Shown here in pieces: positions 1 through 6,505 of a stretch of DNA of 7,214 nucleotides; within the stretch, counting starts at the first letter, position 1, and every line of letters begins with the position of its first letter. Origin of the DNA: an uncultured Polaribacter sp. (GTDB taxonomy: Bacteria; Bacteroidota; Bacteroidia; Flavobacteriales; Flavobacteriaceae); contig CALHCK010000051.1 in the NCBI GenBank assembly GCA_937936695.1, positions 1-7,214 on the forward strand. The letters run 5' to 3'. The position numbers and the translations under genes were made by a program. A model generated the notes under the pieces. The model did no database searches and was not told where the DNA came from. It was given only the letters and a program-made list of their open reading frames with translations.

Positions 1-361
1 AAACATCATACATATTGGTACAGCAGGAGGTTGGACAAAAGCAAGTACAGGATTCACGTTTAAGAATATTAGTAAAAAATCAGAACAATTAATTGGCTAT
101 TTAAAACAAGAAAAATCATTAAAAAACTTTCAGAAAAAAAATAAATTCTGGTATTATGATTTACTTTTACTTGATATTTTAACAGAAAAAAATCATTTAG
201 GAGCTAAAATTTTTAGTGATATGTTTAAAAAATCATCTACACAAAAAATTCTAAAATTTTTAGATGAAGAAACTTGTGTAAAAGAAGATTTACAAATCTT
301 GTTAAAAATATCTCCATACCCATTTATAAAAGCACTTTTTAAAAGAATATTTCATTTTTAA
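1..361 (+). CDS. crtY: Lycopene beta-cyclase family protein, C-terminal part (5' end outside window)
   Basis: Lycopene cyclase closes the ends of lycopene into beta-rings, a step towards beta-carotene and zeaxanthin-type pigments. Only the last 119 residues are visible. They are read from base 2 and end at a TAA at 359-361. The visible part opens with the stretch HIGTAGGWTKASTGFTF. This matches from memory the conserved C-terminal region of flavobacterial CrtY proteins, and the later FLDEET and FIKALF stretches also fit that family. The N-terminal FAD-binding Rossmann motif lies off the left edge and cannot be checked. The gene converges with the esterase gene and the two stop codons share four bases (358-361). 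No terminator hairpin with a U-run was seen after it. Other carotenoid genes are expected to the left but are not visible. The family assignment is fairly sure; ring specificity (beta) is inferred from the family. Confidence 0.85.
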   Translation, partial: NIIHIGTAGGWTKASTGFTFKNISKKSEQLIGYLKQEKSLKNFQKKNKFWYYDLLLLDILTEKNHLGAKIFSDMFKKSSTQKILKFLDEETCVKEDLQILLKISPYPFIKALFKRIFHF

Positions 362-1086
362 AAGTATAAGGGTACCATTTTTCTCCAGTAACAAGCTTTA
401 TGAGCTTCTCCTTCCCATTCATATAATTGATGAGTTATAGATTTTTCTTTTAAAATAGTAGAGAGTAAATAATTGCTTTCTAAAAAAGTATCTTCTTTAC
501 CAATAGCTAACACAATATCTAACCTTTTTAAATGTTCTATAAGATAAATGTCTTCTAGATTTTTTAAATATTGATTTGGCATATTAAAGTATACAAAGTC
601 GTTATGAAAACCACTTAAAAGGTCTTTAAAATATCCTTTAGATTTTGTTAAATCATATCGTCCGCTTAAACCAACAACTTTACAAAATAAATGTGGGTGA
701 CGCATTGCAACATTTACAGCATGATAAGCGCCTAAGCTACAGCCTGCAGAAATAATATGCGGATTTGTGTTTATAAAATTTGCAAGAGGTAACACTTCTT
801 CTAAAACATATTTCTCATACTGAATATGTCTATAAATTCTGTAACCAGGATGTTTAAAGCTATTGTAAAAAGATTCTAAATCTACACTATCTACACAGAA
901 AACTTGTAAGAAACCATTTTCAATTTTATCTTTTATAGAAGCTATTACATTCCAGTTTTCATAATCGTAAAACCTACCCATTCTAGGTGGAAAAAAGATA
1001 ACTTTTGCACCAGCGTGTCCAAAAATCAATAGCTCCATTTCTTTTTCTAAATTGGGGCTATACCATTTATGATATTCTCTTTTCAT
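358..1086 (-). CDS. Alpha/beta-hydrolase esterase (putative esterase, esterase-D-like family)
   Basis: This 242-residue protein looks like a serine esterase of the alpha/beta-hydrolase fold (putative esterase family, PF00756-like). The nucleophile elbow is GCSLG at residues 115-119, with Ser117 as the likely nucleophile. Asp199 (GKEDTF) and His229 (EGEAHK) sit where the acid and histidine of the triad are expected. It has no signal peptide or membrane segment, so it is probably cytoplasmic. The ATG at 1086 is favoured because the N-terminal EYHKWYSP stretch, typical of this family, begins within a few residues of it. The gene lies 39 bp downstream of the SGNH hydrolase gene, on the same strand. 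A perfect inverted repeat covers its ribosome-binding region and the first two bases of its start codon. Its stop overlaps the crtY stop on the other strand. The substrate is unknown. The fold assignment is firm; the biological role is not. Confidence 0.8.
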   Translation of the reverse strand: MKREYHKWYSPNLEKEMELLIFGHAGAKVIFFPPRMGRFYDYENWNVIASIKDKIENGFLQVFCVDSVDLESFYNSFKHPGYRIYRHIQYEKYVLEEVLPLANFINTNPHIISAGCSLGAYHAVNVAMRHPHLFCKVVGLSGRYDLTKSKGYFKDLLSGFHNDFVYFNMPNQYLKNLEDIYLIEHLKRLDIVLAIGKEDTFLESNYLLSTILKEKSITHQLYEWEGEAHKACYWRKMVPLYF

Positions 1087-1121
1087 AAAACAACTTTTAC
1101 TGTAAATATAAGTTGTTTTAT
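1085..1121 (-). terminator. Perfect 12-bp inverted repeat: terminator-like hairpin overlapping the esterase start
   Basis: The arms at 1085-1096 and 1110-1121 are exact reverse complements (ATAAAACAACTT / AAGTTGTTTTAT) around a 13-base loop. On the - strand the 5' arm is A-rich and the 3' arm U-rich, as in intrinsic terminators of AT-rich Bacteroidota. The whole repeat lies just after the SGNH hydrolase stop (1126-1128). Unusually, the 3' arm contains the probable ribosome-binding region of the esterase gene and the A and U of its ATG. It could therefore end SGNH hydrolase transcription, hide the esterase start, or both. The repeat is seen directly; its function is inferred. Confidence 0.5.
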
Positions 1122-1125
1122 TCTT

Positions 1126-1737
1126 TTATTTAAATGCTACTTCAGGAAATATCTCTGGCTTTTTATTTAATTGATTGATAATAACCTGGTATCCTTCTTT
1201 ATTAAAATGCAAACCGTCTTCTAAAAAATATTTAGAATTTGGGTTTGCAGAATTGTCTAATAAAGCATCGTAAATATTAACATAGTGAAAATTGTTATAC
1301 TTTACAGTTAACTTTTTAATATTGCTGTTGGCATAATTAATACTGCCTAGTAAATGTTTACGAGCAATACTTGGTTTAATAGAGATAAAAGTACATTTTA
1401 TATTTCCGTATTTTTCTTTAATTTTTAGTAGTAAATTTTCTAAAAAAAGCACTACTTCTTCGGGGTGTCTTCCATCACCTAAATCATTATCTCCAGCATA
1501 AATAATAAAAGAATCAATATCATATAAGTTTTTAAAAACTCTGTCAAAAAACCAAGTACAAGCAGCTAAGGTAGCACCCCCAAAACCCAAATTTACAGGT
1601 TCGTGTTCTTTAAAAATGGTTGTTAATTCGTTCCATAATGTAAAGGTAGAACTCCCGTAAAAAACGGTTTTAGGGTTGTATGTTAATTCTTGAATTTCTT
1701 TTTCTAAACGATCTAAATCTTGATGATACCAAAACAT
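1126..1737 (-). CDS. SGNH/GDSL-family hydrolase
   Basis: This 203-residue protein has the four SGNH blocks in order. Block I is FYGSST at 26-31, with GSS replacing the classical GDS and Ser30 the likely nucleophile. Block II is the glycine-rich GFGGAT at 51-56. Block III is AGDND at 81-85, with Asn84 as the oxyanion residue. Block V is DGLH at 174-177, with Asp174 and His177 completing the triad. The family hydrolyses esters of lipids, carbohydrates or peptidoglycan acetyl groups, so the substrate cannot be named. There is no signal peptide, which suggests a cytoplasmic enzyme. The start at 1737 is an ATG that leaves a short helix before block I. The gene lies upstream of an unrelated esterase on the same strand and 116 bp downstream of argH. 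No clear Bacteroidota promoter was found in that 116-bp gap. Confidence 0.82.
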   Translation of the reverse strand: MFWYHQDLDRLEKEIQELTYNPKTVFYGSSTFTLWNELTTIFKEHEPVNLGFGGATLAACTWFFDRVFKNLYDIDSFIIYAGDNDLGDGRHPEEVVLFLENLLLKIKEKYGNIKCTFISIKPSIARKHLLGSINYANSNIKKLTVKYNNFHYVNIYDALLDNSANPNSKYFLEDGLHFNKEGYQVIINQLNKKPEIFPEVAFK

Positions 1738-1840
1738 ATTTTTACTTTTTATATATGTAACCTCTATTGTACATACTGCTAAATTAATAACAACAAATTA
1801 TTTTAAATATTAGAAGCAAACGTTAGAGGATAACATTATT

Positions 1841-1876
1841 TAAAACAGAAAAATTATTTTGGAAATTTCTGTTTTA
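1841..1876 (-). terminator. Putative intrinsic terminator over the argH stop codon
   Basis: An 11-bp perfect inverted repeat (TAAAACAGAAA at 1841-1851, TTTCTGTTTTA at 1866-1876) has a 14-base loop that contains the argH TAA (1854-1856). The last argH codons form the 5' arm on the - strand. The A-rich then U-rich arms resemble an intrinsic terminator, and the position fits the end of the pro/arg block. The stem has only two G-C pairs and no separate long U-tract follows it, so strength is uncertain. Confidence 0.45.
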
Positions 1877-3128
1877 TTTTATCTAAAGATAAATTATGAA
1901 TGCTTCCTACATGAGAATGTTGCTTTCCTAAATCTGGTTTGTAATTACCAGCCTGAACTTGTCCACCTATTTGCTGATAAGCTTCTCTAAAAGACATTCC
2001 TTCAACAACTAAATTATTAATACTGTCTACAGTAAATAAATATTGATACTTTTCATCATTTAAGTCGATATCTTTAACAATAACTTGCTGTATTGCATAA
2101 TTAAAAATGTCTAAAATATCTTTAACATCTTCAAATGCATTAATAATATTTTCTTTTAATAGTTGAAAATCTCTGTGATAACCAGTTGGCAAGTTATTTG
2201 TAATTAACAACATTTCTGTATGTAATGCTTGTATTTTATTACACTTACCACGTATCAATTCAAAAACATCTGGATTTTTCTTATGAGGCATAATACTACT
2301 ACCTGTAGTTAATTCGTCAGGAAAGGTAATAAAACCAAAATTTTGACTCATATACAAACAAACATCCATAGCAAAACGAGCCATTGTATTACACAAACCA
2401 CCCAAAGCACTAGCTATAGCACGTTCACTTTTTCCTCTACTTAATTGTGCTGCAACTACATTGTATTTTAAAGTAGCAAAATTTAATTCTTTAGTAGTTA
2501 ATTCTCTATCAATAGGAAAAGAGCTACCATAACCAGCTGCAGAACCTAAAGGGTTCTGATCTGCAATTTTAGATACAGCATTTAACACATAAACATCGTC
2601 TACTAATAATTCTGCATAAGCAGAAAACCATAAACCAAAAGATGATGGCATTGCTACTTGTAAATGCGTATAACCTGGTAATAAACTGTCTTTATGAGTA
2701 TCTGCTAAATTTAAAAGTGTATTAAATAACGTTTCAACTTTGCTATTTACTACAGCTAAATTTTCTTTATAATATAATTGTAAAGCAACTAAAACCTGAT
2801 CGTTTCTAGAACGTGCAGTGTGTATTTTTTTACCAACTTCTCCTAACTTATTTGTTAGTTCCCATTCTATTTTAGAGTGTACATCTTCAAAAGAAGGTTC
2901 AATAACAAAAGTTCCGTTTTCTATATCGGCAGCTAATTCATTCAAACCTTTTTTAAGGTCTTCTAATTCATCAGCTGTTATAATTCCAATAGATGCTAAC
3001 ATAATAGCGTGTGCTAAAGAAGCTTGTATATCGTATTTAGCAATATGTATGTCTATTTCTCTATCGTTACCAACAGTAAAATTTTCTATTTGTTTGTCTA
3101 TTGAAAAACCTTTGTCCCACAATTTCAT
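1854..3128 (-). CDS. argH: Argininosuccinate lyase
   Basis: ArgH splits argininosuccinate into arginine and fumarate, the last step of arginine synthesis in the cytoplasm. It belongs to the fumarase/aspartase superfamily and acts as a homotetramer with active sites built from three subunits. Visible motifs are TARSRND at 104-110, GYTHLQ at 152-157 (catalytic-region His155) and the superfamily signature GSSIMPHKKNP at 276-286, which carries the catalytic serine. At 424 residues it is somewhat shorter than the usual 450-470, but the three conserved regions and the C-terminal SFREAY stretch are all present, so it appears complete. The ATG at 3128 starts just before the conserved LWDKGF stretch, which supports it. 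It is the last gene of the block, 75 bp after argE. Its final codons lie in a terminator-like hairpin. Confidence 0.96.
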   Translation of the reverse strand: MKLWDKGFSIDKQIENFTVGNDREIDIHIAKYDIQASLAHAIMLASIGIITADELEDLKKGLNELAADIENGTFVIEPSFEDVHSKIEWELTNKLGEVGKKIHTARSRNDQVLVALQLYYKENLAVVNSKVETLFNTLLNLADTHKDSLLPGYTHLQVAMPSSFGLWFSAYAELLVDDVYVLNAVSKIADQNPLGSAAGYGSSFPIDRELTTKELNFATLKYNVVAAQLSRGKSERAIASALGGLCNTMARFAMDVCLYMSQNFGFITFPDELTTGSSIMPHKKNPDVFELIRGKCNKIQALHTEMLLITNNLPTGYHRDFQLLKENIINAFEDVKDILDIFNYAIQQVIVKDIDLNDEKYQYLFTVDSINNLVVEGMSFREAYQQIGGQVQAGNYKPDLGKQHSHVGSIHNLSLDKIKQKFPK

Positions 3129-3149
3129 AATTTCTATATTTTTAGCATT

Positions 3150-3178
3150 CTTAATAATATAATTACTAGCTTATTAAG
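3150..3178. repeat. 8-bp inverted repeat in the argE-argH gap
   Basis: CTTAATAA at 3150-3157 and TTATTAAG at 3171-3178 are exact reverse complements 13 bases apart, inside the 75-bp gap between argE and argH. The stem is almost entirely A-T and no U-run follows, so it is unlikely to be a terminator. It could be a weak operator or an RNA-processing element. In sequence this AT-rich, chance is a real possibility. Confidence 0.25.
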
Positions 3179-3203
3179 TGTTGCATTTGTGTTTTAATCT
3201 TAA

Positions 3204-4271
3204 TTAAATAATTACTCGATTTAGTAAATCGATGTAAATCTGTATTCCTTCTTCTATTTCTGATAAATAAATAAACTCGTCTGCAGAATGCGAACGTTTA
3301 CTATCTCCAGGACCTAGTTTTAATGACTGACAACTTAACACAGATTGATCTGATAATGTTGGAGATCCGTATGTTTGCCTACCCATTGCAACACCTGCTT
3401 TTACCAACGCATGATCTATTGCAATAGAGGAGGAGTTTAAACGTAAGCTTCTAGGAACTATTGTTGTACAAGGAGATTGTTCTTGTAATATAGTAGCAAT
3501 TTCTTTGTTAGAATACGCATCGTTTACTCTTACATCAATTACCAAATCAACATGAGCCGGTACTACATTGTGTTGTTTACCAGCATTAATTTGAGTAACT
3601 GTCATTTTTACATCACCTAAGGCATCAGAAGATTTATCAAACTTAAAATCTTTAAACCATTGTAAAACTTCTATTGTATTGTAAATAGAGTTGTTGTTGT
3701 TAAGGTGTGCTGCATGACTAGGAGTACCTGATACCGTAGCATCAAAAACTACTAAACCTTTTTCTGCAACAGCTAAATCCATTAATGTAGGTTCTCCTAC
3801 AATTGCTACATCTATATTAGGTATAATAGGTAGCATGCTATTTAAACCATTTAAACCACTATTTTCTTCTTCTGCAGATGCTACAATTACTAAATTGTAT
3901 TTTAAGTTTTCTTGAGCATAAAAATAAGTAAAAGTAGCTAATAAAGACACCAAGCATCCACCGGCATCATTACTTCCTAAACCGTATAGTTTACCATCTT
4001 CTACAATGGCTTTAAAAGGGTCTTTTGTATAGGCCGTATTAGGATGAACGGTATCATGATGAGAGTTTAATAACAGTGTTGGTTTACTATCATCAAAATA
4101 CTTATTGGTTGCCCAAATATTATTTTTTGTTCTTTTAAAAGGAATACTGTGTTCTGTAAACCAGCTTTCTATTAAAAGTGCTGTATTTTCTTCTTCTTTA
4201 GAAAATGATTGCGTCTCAATTAAATTCTTTAATAGAGAGATTGCTTTTTCTGTTAATTTTTCAATTTTCAT
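3204..4271 (-). CDS. argE: M20-family deacylase of N-acyl-citrulline/ornithine (ArgE-like)
   Basis: This 355-residue zinc peptidase-family (M20) protein should remove the acyl group from the N-acylcitrulline made by ArgF', giving citrulline. Expected metal and catalytic residues are present: His71 and Asp73 in SHHDTV, bridging Asp102 in GSNDAGG, Glu134/Glu135 in SAEEE, Glu160 in VGEPT and His328 in RSHSADE. The dimerisation domain falls roughly at 174-280. Many M20 proteins are called acetylornithine deacetylase. Here the neighbouring ArgF' type makes acylcitrulline the likelier substrate, with succinyl favoured over acetyl (inferred from ArgF' Ala90, not from this protein). The ATG at 4271 lies 3 bp after the argB stop, so translational coupling is likely. 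The gene is intact. Confidence 0.9.
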   Translation of the reverse strand: MKIEKLTEKAISLLKNLIETQSFSKEEENTALLIESWFTEHSIPFKRTKNNIWATNKYFDDSKPTLLLNSHHDTVHPNTAYTKDPFKAIVEDGKLYGLGSNDAGGCLVSLLATFTYFYAQENLKYNLVIVASAEEENSGLNGLNSMLPIIPNIDVAIVGEPTLMDLAVAEKGLVVFDATVSGTPSHAAHLNNNNSIYNTIEVLQWFKDFKFDKSSDALGDVKMTVTQINAGKQHNVVPAHVDLVIDVRVNDAYSNKEIATILQEQSPCTTIVPRSLRLNSSSIAIDHALVKAGVAMGRQTYGSPTLSDQSVLSCQSLKLGPGDSKRSHSADEFIYLSEIEEGIQIYIDLLNRVII

Positions 4272-4274
4272 TAT

Positions 4275-5051
4275 TTATAATGTAATTGTTGTAAAATTAT
4301 CATTTTCTTTTGTTAACATCGCTATATTTCCCATGTTAACTTTATGTACACCATTTTTTAGCGCATCAAAACAATTTTCTAGTTTAGGCAACATACCGTC
4401 AGAAATAATATTATTATCTAACAAATCGGCATAAATATTAGTGTCAATATTTTTTATAACAGAATTTTTGTCGTTAATATCTTTTAAAACACCATTTAAC
4501 TCAAAACAATAATAAATAGAAGTTTCGTATAATTTACTCATACCAACTGCAACCTGACTAGTAATAGTGTCTGCATTTGTATTTAATAATTGTCCTTTTC
4601 CGTCATGAGTAATGGCACAAAATACAGGTGTAAAATCTGCTTTAATTAATTTGTCAATAGCATTATTAGCTACATTTTTAACATCACCTACAAAACCAAA
4701 ATCAATATCTTTTACCGGTCTTTTATCAGACTGTATGCTATTTACATCTGCACCAGTTAATCCAATTGCATTGGTGTTTTTTGCTTGTAATTTGGCAACA
4801 ACATTTTTATTAACCAACCCGCCATATACCATGGTAATAACCTCTAAAGTCTCTGCATCGGTAACACGTCTGCCGTTTACCATTTTAGATTCTATGCCTA
4901 ATTTAGAAGCAATATGTGTAGCTCTTTTACCACCACCATGTACTAATATTTTTTTTCCTTTTAAATTAGAAAATAATTCTAGAAAAGTATTTAAAGAAGT
5001 TTCATCTTCAATTATATTTCCTCCTATTTTTACTATGGATAATTTTTCCAT
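4275..5051 (-). CDS. argB: N-acylglutamate kinase (acetylglutamate kinase family)
   Basis: ArgB phosphorylates the gamma-carboxyl of an N-acylated glutamate with ATP, the second step of arginine synthesis. The 258-residue protein shows the amino-acid-kinase fold: KIGG at 8-11 with phosphate-binding Lys8, VHGGGK at 37-42, GRRVTD at 60-65, GLTGAD at 97-102, NTNAD at 157-161 with catalytic Asp161, and DGMLPKLE at 218-225 with catalytic Lys223. The usual LTDVxGVL strand end reads CFELNGVL (182-189), so the normal Thr-Asp pair is absent; I believe related forms occur in other Bacteroidota, but this needs an alignment. It lacks the N-terminal extension of the arginine-inhibited hexameric kinases, so simple feedback inhibition is less certain. 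The start is ATG at 5051. The 65-bp gap from argF' holds a possible promoter. Confidence 0.93.
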   Translation of the reverse strand: MEKLSIVKIGGNIIEDETSLNTFLELFSNLKGKKILVHGGGKRATHIASKLGIESKMVNGRRVTDAETLEVITMVYGGLVNKNVVAKLQAKNTNAIGLTGADVNSIQSDKRPVKDIDFGFVGDVKNVANNAIDKLIKADFTPVFCAITHDGKGQLLNTNADTITSQVAVGMSKLYETSIYYCFELNGVLKDINDKNSVIKNIDTNIYADLLDNNIISDGMLPKLENCFDALKNGVHKVNMGNIAMLTKENDNFTTITL

Positions 5052-5074
5052 CTTTTAGCTATTAGCATTTTAAA

Positions 5075-5107
5075 AGACTTGTAAAGTTTTTAGACTTATA
5101 CAAATCT
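5075..5107. repeat. 9-bp imperfect inverted repeat in the argF'-argB gap
   Basis: AGACTTGTA (5075-5083) and TACAAATCT (5099-5107) can pair over nine positions in - strand RNA, with one G-U wobble and a 15-base loop. The upstream arm overlaps the possible -7 promoter element. The repeat could be an operator for a regulator or a weak 5'-leader hairpin. It has only two G-C pairs, so chance cannot be excluded. Confidence 0.25.
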
Positions 5108-5134
5108 AAAAGTAAATTATAACTTTTCTAACAA
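5101..5134 (-). promoter_or_regulatory. Possible internal Bacteroidota-type promoter before argB
   Basis: On the - strand, TAGATTTG (5108 to 5101) fits the Bacteroidota -7 consensus TAnnTTTG exactly. A TTG (5134 to 5132) lies 23 bases upstream, at the long end of the spacing reported for Flavobacterium promoters. Transcription would begin some 40 bases before the argB ATG and could supply argB-argE-argH independently of argF'. It sits in one of only two sizeable gaps within the block. Such short motifs arise by chance in AT-rich DNA, so this is tentative. Confidence 0.35.
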
Positions 5135-6055
5135 TTTTTTAAGCACTAATTGAGCCGCATATGTTCTGTTATTTGCTTGCTCAATAACCAAAGAACTATC
5201 GGTATCTAAAACAGCATCTTCTACTACAACATTACGTCTAACAGGTAAACAGTGCATAAACTTAGCATCACCAATTTTACCTTTTGTAATCATCCAATTA
5301 GGGTCTGTATTTTTTATCTGACCATAATCTTTATAAGAACTCCAGTTTTTAGTATACACAAAGTCGGCATCTTTAAATGCTTCTTCTTGGTTATGATAAA
5401 TAGGAGTATCTTTTGTTATTTCAGGACTTAAATCATAGCCTTCAGGATTTGCAATTACAAATTCAACATCCATTTTTTGCATTGCTTCTGTAAAACTATT
5501 AGCAACAGCATGCGGTAAAGCCCTAACATGCGGAGCCCAACTTAAAACAACTTTTGGCTTTTTAACTTTTGCATTTTCAGATATTGTAATAGCATCAGTT
5601 AAACCTTGTAATGGGTGTCCTGTAGCGCTTTCCATATTTACAACAGGTACAGAAGCGTATGTTTTAAAAGCATTTAAAACCTGTTCACTCTCATCTTTAA
5701 CTTTATCTGTTAATGATGGAAAAGCTCTTACAGCAATTACATCGCAGTATTGAGACACAACAGCAGCAGCTTCTCTAATATGCTCTGCAGTAGTACCATT
5801 CATAACAGTGCCATCACCAAACTCTATACCCCAAGCATCACCAGAAACATTCATTACAATGGGATCCATACCTAAATTTAAAGCCGCTTTTTGTGTACTT
5901 AATCGAGTACGCAAACTAGAGTTAAAAAACAACAATCCTAAAGTTTTATTTTTACCTAAATCTTTGTTTTTTAAAGGATTTGCTTTAATCTGTTTTGCTT
6001 CTTCAATCCAAGAATTGATATTATCTATGTCTTGTATAGAGGTGTAATGTTTCAT
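5117..6055 (-). CDS. argF': N-acylornithine carbamoyltransferase, probably N-succinylornithine-specific
   Basis: This enzyme transfers the carbamoyl group of carbamoyl phosphate to an N-acylated ornithine, giving N-acylcitrulline. It replaces the ordinary ornithine carbamoyltransferase in Bacteroidota and Xanthomonas. The 312-residue protein shows the carbamoyl-phosphate motif SSLRTR at 46-51 (in place of STRTR), HPLQ at 147-150 and HCLP at 268-271, followed by PVRRN. Trp75 (DAWGIEF) marks the 80s loop that enters the active site of the neighbouring subunit. In the Xanthomonas acetyl enzyme the position 15 residues after this Trp is Glu92; in the Bacteroides fragilis succinyl enzyme it is Pro90. 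Here it is Ala90. Published swaps of Glu92 to small residues, including Ala, changed specificity to succinylornithine, so a succinyl substrate is predicted. The ATG at 6055 overlaps the GNAT stop by one base (TAATG). Confidence 0.93.
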   Translation of the reverse strand: MKHYTSIQDIDNINSWIEEAKQIKANPLKNKDLGKNKTLGLLFFNSSLRTRLSTQKAALNLGMDPIVMNVSGDAWGIEFGDGTVMNGTTAEHIREAAAVVSQYCDVIAVRAFPSLTDKVKDESEQVLNAFKTYASVPVVNMESATGHPLQGLTDAITISENAKVKKPKVVLSWAPHVRALPHAVANSFTEAMQKMDVEFVIANPEGYDLSPEITKDTPIYHNQEEAFKDADFVYTKNWSSYKDYGQIKNTDPNWMITKGKIGDAKFMHCLPVRRNVVVEDAVLDTDSSLVIEQANNRTYAAQLVLKKLLEKL

Positions 6056-6501
6056 TATTGTTTTATTTTCAATTCCATCTGTTGATGGATAATTCCTGTT
6101 TTCTTTGATGGATATCTATTTCCGACTCCCTTAAAATTAAATTTTTCATAAAAAGAAATGGCTGTTTCTCTAGCACTTAATTCAATTTTAGAAACTTCTT
6201 TTTCTTTGCTTTTTTTAATAAATTCATTTAATATTTTAGCTCCGATACCTTTTTTTTGATAGGTTGAATGAATAGCCATTTGAGAAACAATACTAGTATT
6301 ATTTACAATATTCATTCTTCCGGTACCAACTACCTTGTTGTTACATAAACATACTAAATGAATACCGTCTTTTTCAAAACCATCATGAATTAAACTAGTA
6401 CTATTTTTCATGCCTTTAAAAAACAATTCTTTTCTTATAGCAACTGCTTCTTTATAAAAAGAACTTTCAGTATCTGTAAATATGAATTGAAACGCTACCA
6501 A
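6055..6501 (-). CDS. GNAT-family N-acyltransferase within the pro/arg block
   Basis: This 148-residue protein has the GNAT fold and should transfer an acyl group from acyl-CoA to an amine. The CoA pyrophosphate-binding motif is QKKGIGA at 82-88, preceded by the strand SQMAIHSTY. Motif B follows with ARETAISFYEKFNF (110-123). The N-terminal pattern AIRKELFF resembles the ElaA/YjcF-like group. The start is taken as TTG at 6501: an in-frame stop lies at 6511-6513, the first downstream ATG would be residue 31, and the first beta-strand begins straight after the TTG. An ATT one codon earlier is the only close alternative. The gene starts 4 bp after the proB stop, and its own stop shares a base with the argF' ATG, so coupling is tight. 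Its substrate is unknown; an N-acylglutamate synthase role is possible but unproven. Confidence 0.8.
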   Translation of the reverse strand: MVAFQFIFTDTESSFYKEAVAIRKELFFKGMKNSTSLIHDGFEKDGIHLVCLCNNKVVGTGRMNIVNNTSIVSQMAIHSTYQKKGIGAKILNEFIKKSKEKEVSKIELSARETAISFYEKFNFKGVGNRYPSKKTGIIHQQMELKIKQ

Positions 6502-6505
6502 AATC

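Noticed and set aside
336..364. Direct repeat TTTTTAAAAG at 336-345 and 355-364, and short pairing ACTTTT/AAAAGT, as a terminator between crtY and the esterase
   Set aside because: The pairing is only about six A-T-rich bases and no U-run follows on either strand; likely chance in this base composition.
1817..1825. TAACGTTTG on the - strand as a -7 promoter element for the SGNH hydrolase gene
   Set aside because: It has three bases instead of two between TA and TTTG, and no TTG at a suitable distance upstream.
2818..3162. Open frame of 114 codons on the + strand
   Set aside because: It lies almost wholly antisense to argH, whose frame carries clear family motifs. Its translation shows no recognisable domain.
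3129..3203. Promoter for argH in the argE-argH gap
   Set aside because: No TAnnTTTG element on the - strand was found in the 75 bp; only a weak inverted repeat is present.
4105..4434. Open frame of 109 codons on the + strand
   Set aside because: It is antisense to the argE start and argB end; the hydrophobic look follows from the AT-rich complementary strand.
4612..5058. Open frame of 148 codons on the + strand
   Set aside because: It is antisense to argB across its conserved motifs and resembles no family I know.
5808..6047. Open frame of 79 codons on the + strand
   Set aside because: It is antisense to the N-terminal part of argF', which is clearly the coding frame.
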